Below, piece by piece: positions 11,191 through 21,335 of a stretch of 64,000 nucleotides of DNA. Within the stretch, counting starts at the first letter, position 1. Each line of letters opens with the position of its first letter. The stretch spans positions 20,316,001 through 20,380,000 of the forward strand of contig NW_026622997.1 in the NCBI RefSeq assembly GCF_023065955.2, written 5' to 3'. A program made the position numbers and the translations under genes. The notes beneath the pieces were generated by a model. The model did no database searches. It saw only the letters and a program-made list of their open reading frames with translations, and was not told the DNA's origin. The DNA comes from Ursus arctos. Taxonomy: Eukaryota; Chordata; Mammalia; Carnivora; Ursidae.

Positions 11191-11804
11191 AGGAAAACCC
11201 TGAAAATAAGACAGTTACTCATGGCCAGGACTGTTCAGAGTTATTTAGTCTCAACATTCAACAACGTTAAGCATTCAACAAGAAGGGGACTTGTTTTGTA
11301 TCCCATATACAGTCTTTGAGGCATACCAATTGCATATGGCTGCGTTTATTAGTTAGAAATCTGTAATTCTGAGAATGTATTTGCGTATACGTATCTAACT
11401 TCTTCTTTGAGGCTTTAAGCTATTGTAGGGAAAACATTGCCTTAGAGTTTTATTTCCCCAACAATGCCTTGAACATGGTAGGTGTTCCATCAATATTTGC
11501 TGAAGTACTATTCAACTTTTTTCTTCGTACCTCATAGAAATGAAATATAAAAAAACAAGAAAGTTCTCCTAAGTGTCATATAGAATCAGCCAAGGAGATT
11601 TTTAGCACAGCAGGTAGTGAGAAGAGAGCTAAATTGCTTAGTCTAAGACTTCTTAGAGCTCATTCATTCAACAAATATTTATGGAGCACTCACGCTGTAC
11701 CAAACACTGTGTTAGGCTCTTGAGATACAAAGATAACATTTTCAATGAAGAAATTTACTCAGTACGTGAACCACTTGGTTACTTACGGCATGTAACCAGC
11801 CAAT
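11191..11804. other. Intergenic sequence with a probable L2 fragment
   Basis: CATTCATTCAACAAATATTTATGGAGCACTCACGCTGTACCAAACACTGTG at about 11658-11745 matches the antisense end of an L2-type repeat. The rest is unique AT-rich sequence. Confidence 0.5.
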
Positions 11805-12240
11805 GGACACGATTAAAAAGAAAACCATAGGTGCAAAATGGCGTCACTTCGGCCAAGTCACCAAACAGAGGCTTCGTACCTAACCTTACTGCACTTTCAA
11901 CCTCCCCCAGAAATGTGCTCTTAACTGGTCAGTCAGGAATTTTCTGGTCAGTCAGGAATTTTCTGGTCAGTACCAATAATGTGGTCAAGCACATGGGCCT
12001 TCTCCATCCCCCAAAGGAAGATGAGGTGATCCACCTACTAGGAACCTTCTGCCCCCAAATGAAGGCAACCTCACCTGAAATAATCCCTTTTTCTGTTTAT
12101 GACTTCCTGTCTTTAAAAACCTTTCCCTTTCCTTAGCCCTTTGGAGCTTCCCCCTACTTGTGAGATGTGATTCTGCCTGAATCATGAATGGTTTTGTATA
12201 GCCAATTAGATCTTCAAATTGAATATATATTTTTTTAACA
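11805..12240 (+). mobile_element. Probable solo LTR of an endogenous retrovirus (ERV1-like)
   Basis: The block AAAATGGCGTCACTTCGGCCAAG, CAGAGGCTTCGTACCTAA, TTTAAAAACCTTTCCCTTTCC and TGTGATTCTGCCTGAATCATGAATGG has the composition and order of a mammalian gamma-like retroviral LTR. It contains a 19-bp unit repeated 2.5 times at 11925-11971. No gag, pol or env is adjacent. Family not named; boundaries approximate. Confidence 0.45.
11925..11971. repeat. 19-bp tandem repeat, 2.5 copies
   Basis: CTGGTCAGTCAGGAATTTT occurs at 11925-11943 and 11944-11962 and is followed by a partial CTGGTCAGT. The two complete units are identical. Confidence 0.95.
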
Positions 12241-12664
12241 CTACACAGCGGATTGGATCAGCCTTATAGAGGTCTGAATCGCTTAAGCCCATGAAATGGG
12301 TTGTTATGACCTGTTTATTTCAAGCATGTAGGAACACCCTTCGTTTTGCTGTCCACAGCCCTACTGCAGGTTTATTCCTCAACAGAGCTCGGTTTTGTGT
12401 CTAACACAGACACGGGGCTAAAGATCATGACCAAACCATTTAATAAAGTTATGTGCCATTTACAGTGACTCCCAAAGCCTTGAAATTGAAGAGTGCAAGT
12501 AGGAATAACAGTCACAGAACAGTTAGGCTTTCTTTAGCATTGTCAAATGCCAGCACATCCCTTGGGGAAGCGTCTTTTGTATCTGCAGACAAAATAATGT
12601 CCCCATCCACCAATTTCAGCTGGCTTTTGCTTCTGAACCCTAAGGCATGAAAAGCTGTTATTAA
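12241..12664. other. Unique intergenic sequence
   Basis: No gene or recognised repeat. Confidence 0.45.
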
Positions 12665-12811
12665 GGAGCCAAGAATACTCAAGAGGGAAAGGATAGTCTC
12701 TTCAATAAATGGTGTTGGGAAAACAGGATAACCAGATGCAGGAGAATGAAATTAGACTCTTATCTTACATCATTCATGAAAATTAACTTGAAATGTACTG
12801 AAGACTCTGAT
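12665..12811 (+). mobile_element. LINE-1 ORF2 fragment, left part of a split L1
   Basis: GGATAGTCTCTTCAATAAATGGTGTTGGGAAAACAGG is typical L1 ORF2 C-terminal sequence in sense orientation. The next L1 homology resumes at about 13612, on the other side of an LTR. Frames are broken. Confidence 0.75.
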
Positions 12812-12813
12812 AT

Positions 12814-13611
12814 TGTGACTTACAATAAGGAATACTTATTTGGTCTTCCCTTTTTTTTGTCATGGAACTCCAAAACCCTTGGAATTTCCTAAGTGATTAG
12901 AGACATAAAGGTGTCTACTGTTATGTAAATGGTGACTTCTGGAAAACCCCTTAGCTCGCCTAAGGATGCAGGTTGGTTGCCAAGGGGCCTAACCATGTGG
13001 TTAGAGGGTTGGAATTTTCAGTCCCACACCTAGATTTGGGATGGGGTGCTGGGGCCCTAGACTGAGTTCAGTCTTCACTAGCCAATGATTGAATCAATTA
13101 TGCTCTAACAAATCCTCCATGAAAACCTGAAAAGAGAGGATTCAGAGAACTTCCAGATCGGTGAACGTGTGGAGGGGCTCAGAGAGTGGCATGCCTGGAG
13201 GCAGCATGAAAACTCTGAGCCACGCCTTGCCCTAAGCATGTCTTCCGTATGCCTATTCGGCAGATATATCTTTTTATGATAAGCCGGTAGTCTAGTAAGT
13301 AATATATTTCTTTGAGTTCTGGGAGCTGCTCTAGCAAATTAATTTAACCCAAGGAGGGGGTTGCTGGAACCTTTGATCTATAGCCAGGGGTGCCAAAGCT
13401 CGGGGAACTACCTGGATTTGGGATTGGCACCTGAAATGTGTGTGTGTTTGGGGGGGGGGGCAGTGTTGGGAAGGCTGAGCCCCTACCCTAGAGTTATCTC
13501 CAGATACTCCAGGTAGATATTGTCTGAATTAAATTGAATTGAGTTGTAGGACCCCCAGCTGGTGTCAGAGATTGGCTTGGTGGTGTGGAACACACGTCCA
13601 GGTGCGCTAAC
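12814..13611 (+). mobile_element. Solo LTR of an endogenous retrovirus inserted in L1
   Basis: Starts TGTGACTTACAATAAGG and contains the blocks CTTCCAGATCGGTGAACGTG, TTTTTATGATAAGCCGGTAGTCTAGTAAGTAA (polyadenylation-like), GAGTTCTGGGAGCTGCTCTAGCAAATTAATTTAACCC, GTTGTAGGACCCCCAGCTGGTG and a GGTGTGGAACACAC end. This is a known mammalian LTR design, but I do not give a family name. There is no viral coding sequence. It carries a GT run and an 11-base G run near 13437-13460. Confidence 0.6.
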
Positions 13612-14848
13612 ACACACACACAGACACAGAGGAAAAATTACATCAAACCAAAAAGCTTGTGCGCAGCAAAAGAAACAATCAATAAAATGAAAAGGCAGTC
13701 TATGGAATGGGAGAAAATGGCTGCAAATCACGTCTCTGATAAGGGGTTAATACCTAAAATATAAAAAGAACTCACACAACTTAATAGCAAAAAACCCCAG
13801 ATAATCCGATTTAAAAATGGGCAAAAAACCTGAATAGACATTTTTGCCAAAGAAGACATTCAGATGTCCAACATGCACGTGAAATGGTGCTCAACACCAC
13901 TAGTCATCAGAGAAATGCAGATCCAAATCACAATAAACGATCACCTCACACCTGTTAGAAGTGGTACCATCAAAAAGACAAGAGAAGACAAGTGCTGGCA
14001 AGGATGTGGGTAAAAGGGAACCTTTATGCACTACAGATAGTTTTAAACTGGTGCAGCCACAGTGGAAAACACTATGGAGGTTGCTCAAAAAGTTAAAAAT
14101 AGAACTACCGTATGATCCAGCAATCCTACTTCTGGGTATATATCCAAAGGAAATGAAAACAGGATATTGAAGAGATATCTGCATTCCCATGCTCATTGCA
14201 GCCCTAGTCACAATAGCCAAGATAAGGAAACAGCCTAAGTGTCCATCAGTGGATGATTGGATAAAGTAGATATATATATTATTGTAATATCTATATAATG
14301 TATGTTATATATATTATAACATATCTATGTTATATATTTGAATATTATTTAGCCATGAGAAAGAAGGAAATCTTGCCATTTGTGACAACATGGATAGGAT
14401 GTGATGTCACTATGTTCAATGAAAAAAATCCAAGAAAGACAAATACTGTATAACTTGTATATGGAATCTAGAAAGCTGAACTCATAGAACCAGAGAGTAG
14501 AATGGTGGCGACCAGGGGCTGCGGAGGGGTGGGGGAAATGGGGAGATGTTGGTCAGTGAATATAAACTTCCAGTTATAAGTTGAATAAGTTCTGGAGATC
14601 TAATGTACAGCATGGTGACTATAGTTAATAATACCGTATTATAGACTTGAAAGTTGTTAAGAGAGTAAATCTTAAATGTTCTCACCACAAAAAAGAAATG
14701 GTAATTATGCGACAGGATGGTGGTGTTAGCTACTCTATGGTGGCAATCATTTTGCAATATATAAGTGTATTGAATCAACACACTGTACATCTTAAAGTTA
14801 CACAATGTTGTATGTCAATTATATCTCAATAAATCTGGGAGTAGGGTG
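13612..14848 (+). mobile_element. LINE-1 3' end (L1MA/MB-like), right part of the split L1
   Basis: The sequence follows L1 order: AAAAAGCTTGTGCGCAGCAAAAG, GATAAGGGGTTAATACC, CAGAGAAATGCAGATCC, ATCCAGCAATCCTACTTCTGGGTA, CACAATAGCCAAGATA, GGATGATTGG, CATGGTGACTATAG, and a 3' end TATCTCAATAAATCTGGGAG. Several frameshifts and an AT-rich expansion (14270-14345) show decay. About 180 bp of L1 is missing at the LTR junction. Confidence 0.88.
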
Positions 14849-15719
14849 AAGAAAAGCTGTTGTTTATTTGAGTGGGTTCTCTCAAAGCAATACAGCCCTG
14901 ACTTCTAACTTCCTTTTCTAGAACCCTGTCTTGCTTCCATAATGCTGGGAAAGTGGATTGGAGTCCCCTGCTGTTTGTGTCAAATAGCAATTTTTTTATG
15001 TTACTCTATTATAAATGCTGCTCAGACATTTTGAGTCGAAACTGTGAAATACCCCTTCTTGTCTTCCCATTATCCATTCTATTACTGGATTTAAGACTTG
15101 TGAATAATCCCATATGTGACCTTGGTTAGAGGGTTCTTTTTTTAACCAGGACAAAAACCAATTGAGTGATCTCTTCATGTAGGGTGTGCCAGTCGTTGAG
15201 TATCCTACATACTTTTAAAGAGCTTTATTATTTGATCTCAAAATATTCTGTAACAGGATGGGATATATTTTCTTCAGAATTTAACCTTATGTTCATTATA
15301 TCTATCATGGGCTGTGAGACATGTATTAGAATTACTGAACTAACATCAATCAGAGTTTTATCTTGAGTAGTGTCCATCAGAAAGGAAAATTTGCCAGGTT
15401 TCTTAAGGTGATCACTAGTAATATATTTTAATTAATTTGCTGATGTGCTCATTAGTTGCAATTCTGGTTTCGAAATGAGAACAATACTGATGATGTTTCT
15501 TCCTCCTCTACTTCAGATTTTTTAAAATCAGATAAATGTAGTTTTTATTTTATAGGTACTTGTATACATCTTTATAGATTATAAGCTCTTTGAATTGTGA
15601 GATATTATTCCCCCCACAACCAGCCCCAAATACAGTAACTTACAATAAGAGATTCTCGGTAAATGTTGGTGGAATTGAATCAACATGACTTTTTGAAAAC
15701 TAACATAGAATAACAGAAA
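14849..15719. other. Unique intergenic sequence
   Basis: AT-rich, with no gene, no clear repeat and no CpG-rich segment. Confidence 0.5.
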
Positions 15720-16800
15720 TTAAATATAAGGCTGGGAAGGTAAATTTGAGGATATCTCTCAGGAAGTATAATAAGGGGACATTGATATGGAAAAAAAAAG
15801 AGAAAAGTGAATTAGGGAATCTAAATAGATTAATAAAACTCTAGAAATCAAAAAAAATAGAGAAATGAAAGAAGGATATTATCAAATAAATTACACACGA
15901 GAAATTCCAAGAACTGAAAAACGTATTTACAGATTTAAAGGGCCCGTTGAGGGCTGAAACAAATGAAGAAAAAACTCACATCAACTCATATAATAGTGAA
16001 ATTTTAGAACCTGGAATAGGAAGCAAGCTTGAAGACTGCTAGGGGAATGAGAAGATCAAAGACCAATGATTAGTAATCATTTGGGGCTGGATTTTTGAAC
16101 TGCAAAGTCAGTAGCTATAACATAACAAAATGGCACTTTGAAAATTCTGAGGTAAAAATCAATCCAACCTAGAATTCTACACAACAAAGCTAATATGAAT
16201 CAAGTATCAGAAGAAAATGAAATGTTTTGTGGCACACAAGATCTCAAAAGTCTACTTTCCATATAACCTTTCTCATGAAGTGACAGGAGGATGTGTTCCA
16301 CCCAAACAAGAAAGTAAATCAATAAAGAGGAAGACAGTAGTAGATCCAAGCAACAGGAGATCAAAACAGGATCAAAGGGACTTTCTAGTATTGTGATGAA
16401 AAAAAGATCCAGGATGAAAGCTATGTTTGAGGCTCAGGGGCCCAGAGTTCACATTATATCAGATGGTTAGGGAGTTCCAGGAGAGATATTGATGATGAAA
16501 AAATAAAATAATTACAATCCTTTATGGTTTGCTCATGCTAAGATAATTTATTTTACATCTATGTAGGAATGCTAAGGGGAAAAAGTCATGGTATTATAGA
16601 AAACCACATGAAAACACTAAGGCAATTATAAACTCTAGAAAAACAAAAAATTGTATGAGACAGTAAATATATAATATTCTGTATCTCAATTTGAATAATT
16701 TAAACAATGATAATGATTACTGGGAACATGAAAAAGATAGTATGTACATGTACATGTATAAGAAAGAAAGTATAAGAGAGTTAAATTTTCATCTCTATAA
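15720..16800 (+). mobile_element. HAL1-type half-LINE or old L1 ORF1 region
   Basis: The block CAATCCAACCTAGAATTCTACACAACAAAG, ATCAAGTATCAGAAGAAAATGAAATG, CTCATGAAGTGACAGGAGGATGTGTTCCACCCAAACAAG and AGATCCAGGATGAAAGCTATG matches the ORF1 C-terminal and downstream part of HAL1 elements. No ORF2 homology follows. Frames are destroyed. Boundaries are approximate. Confidence 0.65.
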
Positions 16801-17009
16801 AAGAAAGACAAGAATTTGTTGTTGAATGTAAAAATCATAAAATAGTAGTATAAGCCTATTGTTTAAAAATATGTGGTACATATAAAAAGAAACAGAAAAG
16901 TTGAGAGTAATTATCTCCACAAGTGAGCATAACTCACAGGTGGGGAATAGTGGAGTTGAGGAAAAAATAAAAATTTTCCCCAAATTCATACAACTATATT
17001 TATATTACA

Positions 17010-17053
<44 letters not shown>

Positions 17054-17215
17054 TATATATATACACATATATAAACTATATTTAACTATATATTGAGTTT
17101 GAAAGAACCACTAAATTATAATCCTTAATAATAGAAATAATTGAAACTAATATCTACACATTGGATTGTGTGTGTGCATGCACACACACACACACACATA
17201 TATACTCACCTAGAT
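16801..17215. other. Intergenic AT-rich sequence with microsatellites
   Basis: Contains (TG)n(TA)n at about 17009-17072 and a TG/CA run with palindromic centre TGTGTGCATGCACACA at about 17168-17200. No gene seen. Confidence 0.7.
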
Positions 17216-17344
17216 ACGTACTGTTTAATATTAGTCACATGTGCTCTTGAGCACTGGAAATTTACTAGTCCAAATTGAGATGTGCTATGAATATAAAATA
17301 TACACTGGATTTTGAAGACCTGGTACCAAACAAAAATTATTTTT
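17216..17344 (+). mobile_element. DNA transposon fragment, left piece (hAT-like MER type)
   Basis: TTGAGCACTGGAAATTTACTAGTCC, AAATTGAGATGTGCTATGAATATAAAATATACACTGG and GAAGACCTGGTACC correspond to the middle of a common mammalian non-autonomous DNA transposon. The same element continues at 18916-19056 and ends at 19524-19560, so two later insertions cut it into three. Family name uncertain. Confidence 0.6.
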
Positions 17345-18165
17345 TTCCATTCTCAATATTATTATTTTCCATTTTTAAAAATTTTGATAAGAATATTTAT
17401 TTATTTATTTATTTATTTTTTAAAATATTTTATTTATTTATTCGACAGAGATAGAGACAGCCAGTGAGAAAGGGAACACAAGCAGGGGGGTGGGAGAGGA
17501 AGGAGCAGGCTCATAGCAGAGGAGCCTGATGTGGGGCTCGATCCCATAACGCCGGGATCACGCCCTGAGCTGAAGGCAGACGCTTAACGACTGTGCCACC
17601 CAGGCGCCCCTGATAAGAATATTTAACATGAGTTCTACACTTTCACAAATTTTTAAGTGTACAATACTATATTGTTCCCTATAGTTCGATATTGTGCAGC
17701 AGATTTCCAGAAGTTACTCATCTTGCATAACTGAAACTTTATACCTGTTGAACAAAATCCCATTTCCCCCTCCCCCTAACCTTTTGCAACCAACATTCTA
17801 CTCTCTGCTTCTGTAAGTTTGAGTATTTTAGGTACTTCATATAAGTGGAATTATGCAGTATTTGTCCTGTCACTGGCCTGTTTCACTTAGCATAATGTCC
17901 TTCAGTTTCATTCGTTTTGTCACATATGGTAGGGTTTCTTTCTTTTTAAAGGCTAAATAATATTCCATTGTATGTATATACAGTATTTTCTTTTTTCATC
18001 TATCTATTGATGTCCATTTTGGTTGTTTTCCTATCTTGACTATTGTGAAGAATGCTGAAATAAACATCTGTTAGTTATATTTTTTATTTTTTGAAAAAAA
18101 CTTTATACTATTTTCTACAGTGGCTGCACCATTTTACATTCCCACTAGCGGTGTATAAGGGTGAA
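17345..18165 (-). mobile_element. LINE-1 3' part (L1MA-like), antisense
   Basis: The plus strand reads the reversed L1 3' region: AAGTGTACAATACTATATTGTTCCC, CTTGCATAACTGAAACTTTATACC, ACTTAGCATAATGTCC, GCTAAATAATATTCCATTGTATG, TTCTACAGTGGCTGCACCATTTTACATTCCCAC. A SINE interrupts it at 17400-17610. At about 18166 the orientation flips to sense ORF2, giving an inverted L1. Confidence 0.85.
17400..17610 (-). mobile_element. CAN-SINE (SINEC1_AMe type), antisense
   Basis: Reversed SINE with GACAGAGATAGAGACAGCCAG, CATAACGCCGGGATCACGCCCTGAG and CACCCAGGCGCCCC. Both flanks carry an exact 15-bp target duplication, TGATAAGAATATTTA (17385-17399 and 17611-17625). The insertion is inside the antisense L1 part. 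Confidence 0.95.
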
Positions 18166-18915
18166 AAAAACCTTTTTAAAAACGCAAATAAATGGAAAGA
18201 CATTCTGTGTTCATTAATTGGAAGACTTAATATCTTTAAAATATTCGTACTACCCACAGCAATCTACAGATGCAATCCTATCCCCATCAAAATCCCTGTG
18301 GTATTTTTTACAGAAATAGAAAGAACAATCCTGAAATTTATGTGGAACCACAGAAGATCCCAAATAGTCCAAGCACTCTTAAGGAAGAAGAACAAACCTA
18401 GAGGCATCACACTCCTTTATTTCAAAATATATTACAAAGCTATAGTAATTAAACCAGCATGGTACTGGCTTTAAGACTGACATATGGACCAATGGAAGAG
18501 AAGTCTAGAAGTAAATTCATGCACAACGGAACTTCAACAAGGGTGTCAAGAACACACGAAAGGGAAAGGATAGTCTCTAAGAAATGGTGGGAAAACTGGA
18601 TATCCACATGCAAAATAATGAAATTGGATCTTTATCTTATGCTACACACAAAAACTAATTCAAAATGGATTAAAGGTTTAAGCATAAGACTGGAACCTGT
18701 AAAACTCTTAGAAGAAAACATAGAAATCTTTGACATTAGTCTTGGCAATGATTTTTTAGATAGAAACCACAGGTAATAAAAGCAAAAATAGACAAAAGGA
18801 GCCACAGCAAACCAGAAAGCATCCGCATAACAAAGGAAACTATCAACCAAATGAAGACAACCTTTCAAATGGTTCTCCCATTTGCAAACCCTCTATCTGA
18901 TAATGAGTTAATATC
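18166..18915 (+). mobile_element. LINE-1 ORF2 C-terminal region, sense: inverted 5' segment
   Basis: A frame from about 18160 to 18474 translates to recognisable L1 ORF2 after the reverse transcriptase domain ([18 protein letters not shown]..., then ILKFMWNH and KNKPRGITL). It continues, frame-broken, to CCCTCTATCTGATAATGAGTTAATATC. It abuts the antisense L1 3' part at 18165. The two pieces together cover ORF2 to 3'UTR with only a few hundred bases missing, as expected from twin priming of a single L1 insertion. Confidence 0.82.
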
Positions 18916-19056
18916 ACTACTGTATTTTTATATTGATTTAGTGGTAATATTTGTGATATATTGGGCTACAGAAAATAAATAATTAAATCTGTCTTACCTG
19001 TTACTTTTGCTTGTTGCTAAATGTGTCTACTAGAAAATTTAAAATCACACATGTGG
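18916..19056 (+). mobile_element. DNA transposon fragment, middle piece
   Basis: TTTTATATTGATTTAGTGGTAATATTTG, GATATATTGGGCTAC and GTCTACTAGAAAATTTAAAATCACACATGTGG continue the element broken off at 17344. It stops at the RPL35A retrocopy and resumes at 19524. Confidence 0.6.
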
Positions 19057-19483
19057 TGCTCTTTCCACCATCTTGGAGCCTGTGGAGTCCAGCTGGGGAC
19101 AGAACTAAAACAACAAATATGTGTAGAAGGCTGTGGTCCAAGGCCATGTTTGCTGGCTATAAGCAAGGGTCTCCAGCACCAGAGGGAGCACACAGCTCTT
19201 CTTAAAATTGAAGATGTTTATGCTCGAGATGACACTAAATTCTTTCTAGACAACAGATGTGCTTACGTGTACAAAGCAGAGAACAACACAGTGACTCCTG
19301 GTGGCCAACTGAACAAAACCAGAGTACTACGGGGAAAAGTAACTCATGTTCATGGAAACAGTGGCAAGGTTCGTGTCAAATTCCGAAGGAACCTTCCTGC
19401 CAAAGCTGTTGGCCACAGAATCCGTGTGCTGCTGCCTCAAGGACTTAAACTTACTGAAAAGTAGATAAATAAAGGTGTAGATT

Positions 19484-19519
<36 letters not shown>

Positions 19520-19523
19520 ATAC
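19057..19523 (+). pseudogene. RPL35A: Processed pseudogene of ribosomal protein L35A (eL33)
   Basis: A retrocopy of RPL35A mRNA, the gene for a protein of the large cytosolic ribosomal subunit. It starts with the typical 5'UTR (CTCTTTCCACCATCTTGGAG), has no introns and ends in an (AAAT)n-rich A tail. The start codon is at 19119. The first 15 codons read [15 protein letters not shown]. One extra base near 19165 then shifts the frame, and the body ([17 protein letters not shown] to [14 protein letters not shown]) continues in another frame. A single-base loss near 19430 removes the normal stop, so the frame runs on to TAG at 19462-19464. Functional RPL35A is 110 residues. Several substitutions (for example S2C and T-to-K/D changes around the mid-region) add to the damage. 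Flanks AATCACACATGTGG (19043-19056) and AATGACATATGTGG (19524-19537) are probable target-site duplications. No promoter is visible. Confidence 0.96.
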
Positions 19524-19560
19524 AATGACATATGTGGCTTGTGTTATATATTTTTGGATT
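19524..19560 (+). mobile_element. DNA transposon fragment, right end
   Basis: AATGACATATGTGGCTTGTGTTATAT is the expected terminal part of the element whose other pieces lie at 17216-17344 and 18916-19056. It overlaps the 3' copy of the retrocopy's target duplication. Confidence 0.5.
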
Positions 19561-21169
19561 CCTTGTTCCTTCACTGTAGGGACCGTACTTTATCCATTTA
19601 TTGATACTTAGAATGGTGCCTAGCATATTTGGGGTGATAAAAAAAAATTTGCTTAATGAAGTTATGAACACCACAATGATTTTTTGGATTGTGATTGGTC
19701 AGGACTCTCACTGCCTATACCAGAAAAATCTCAAACTAACAGTGGTTCGAATAATTTAGATGTTTATTTTTGACAAAAAAGAAGTTTGGAGCTAGGCACC
19801 TGGGCACCATGCCGTGACTCCTCACACTCTTGGGGGGGCAGAGGCTCCTCCAGCTTTCTGCAACCTCATCTTTGCTTTCAAATATGCTCATCAGATAAAG
19901 AATTGTAAATGATGCCAAAATAGACTAGAAGTAAATCTGTGTTTACCTCCATTATAATCCATTTTAGTGAAAGAGCTTCTATGGGGGGTAGATCACAGAG
20001 AGCATCCAGATACATTGTTTTTGAAATATTTACACTTAAAAGGGAAATGTTTTAACTTAGGTACCTAGAGGAATGTGTAGTCAGCGTGTCTTATAGTCTC
20101 TCCTTCAAATATCAGATGTTTCAGGCAAGCTCTTGCCAAGGGCTGGATCAGAAGCAGGACTGAAATCTCCCAGGAGTGCCTGTAGAGCCTCTGTTTTGTG
20201 CTGTTGATTAAAGAGAGAGCCATATGCTTTAGGTAACAGGTGTGCAGGTGGCAAAGCCGACATTCTGTTGCGCAAATTTCGTTATCCTGACTGGTATGCT
20301 AGCCCAGATGGGGGGCTACGGTATTTGTGCACAACAGCTGATAACAGGGTGTCTGTGCAAAGCCAGCATTTACTCAAAAAAAAAGAGCCTTGAGTCAAGG
20401 CAAGCACTTGAACAAGAATTTGGTTGAAAATGCTTGCCCAAGGAGAGGATGAGTAAGTTTTGGACTGGCAAAAGGCAGGTGGAACCATCTGGTAGTTTCA
20501 ACCATAAAATACCTTACACAGAGTCTGGGTAGGAGAATGAGTTTTAGAAGGGCAGACCCTAAAGAGTTAGCAATGAGATATATTCCAAGATTCTGAATAA
20601 GTCAAGCTGAGGCTAAGGGTTTTGTTCTGTTTGAACTTTGGAGACAGTTCTAGTATCTTCGGTGATTATGGTTTTTGTTTCTTTAATGTTCAGGTAGCCT
20701 GATAGCAAATTTCACTCACACTATAACTTGGATGTGTGGTATAAATTCAACTCTTTTAATTTGTTTTTCTCTGGTTTATTTCCCCAAGGCTTCCCTAGTT
20801 GTGTCTTTCTACATCAAGCTTCTGGCTTGGTTGGAAAGGATCCTCTCTCCACCTAGGAGAACTGTATGCTCTAGGTTCTTCAAGGTTGGCCAGTGCCACA
20901 CCAAAGGACAAGAATTTGAAAAATCTTCTCTCAAGATGATGGCTTGCGTTGCTTGGCTTATGTTGCATAATCCCTTTGGATGTCAGAAGCTGAGTGTTCC
21001 TGCGGTATTTCTCTTTGAATCCTATTTGTAATATACTCTCTTATTTCTTTAGGGAGATGGATTCCAGGGAAGCCAGATGAAGGTCATTTATTTGTCAAGG
21101 CAAATGAGGAAATCGCACTGAACTTTTAAAAAGCACACCCACCCTTTCAGCTAATCCCTACCTACTTGA
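19561..21169. other. Unique intergenic sequence
   Basis: No gene, CpG cluster or clear repeat. Short open frames up to 99 codons (for example 20732-21031) have no recognisable feature. Confidence 0.5.
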
Positions 21170-21335
21170 TTCTAGCAGTTCGCTGTTGGCATGATCTGGG
21201 ACTCCTAGATTATAAGACTTCTGAGAGCAGAGATCCTGGTCGTTGTTTCCCACTGTACAGCAAGCTCCTCAGACACTACTTTAAGGACTCAGTAATCAAC
21301 CAGTAAATATTTTTTGAATGAATGAATAAACCATG
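21170..21335 (+). mobile_element. LINE-2 3' end fragment
   Basis: ACTTCTGAGAGCAGAGATCCTGG...CAGTAAATATTTTTTGAATGAATGAATAAA has the order and TGAATGAATGAA end of an L2 3' end. Strongly diverged. Confidence 0.6.

Noticed and set aside
14270..14345. AT-rich inverted repeat, possible hairpin RNA
   Set aside because: It is a local TA expansion inside an L1 3' region; the pairing is simple-sequence and not miRNA-like.
18091..18474. 127-codon open frame with enzyme-like sequence
   Set aside because: It is the post-RT part of L1 ORF2, truncated on both sides and followed by frameshifts.
19021..19464. 147-codon open frame resembling a ribosomal protein
   Set aside because: The first part is 5'UTR read in the wrong frame and the end runs past the normal stop; this is the RPL35A retropseudogene.
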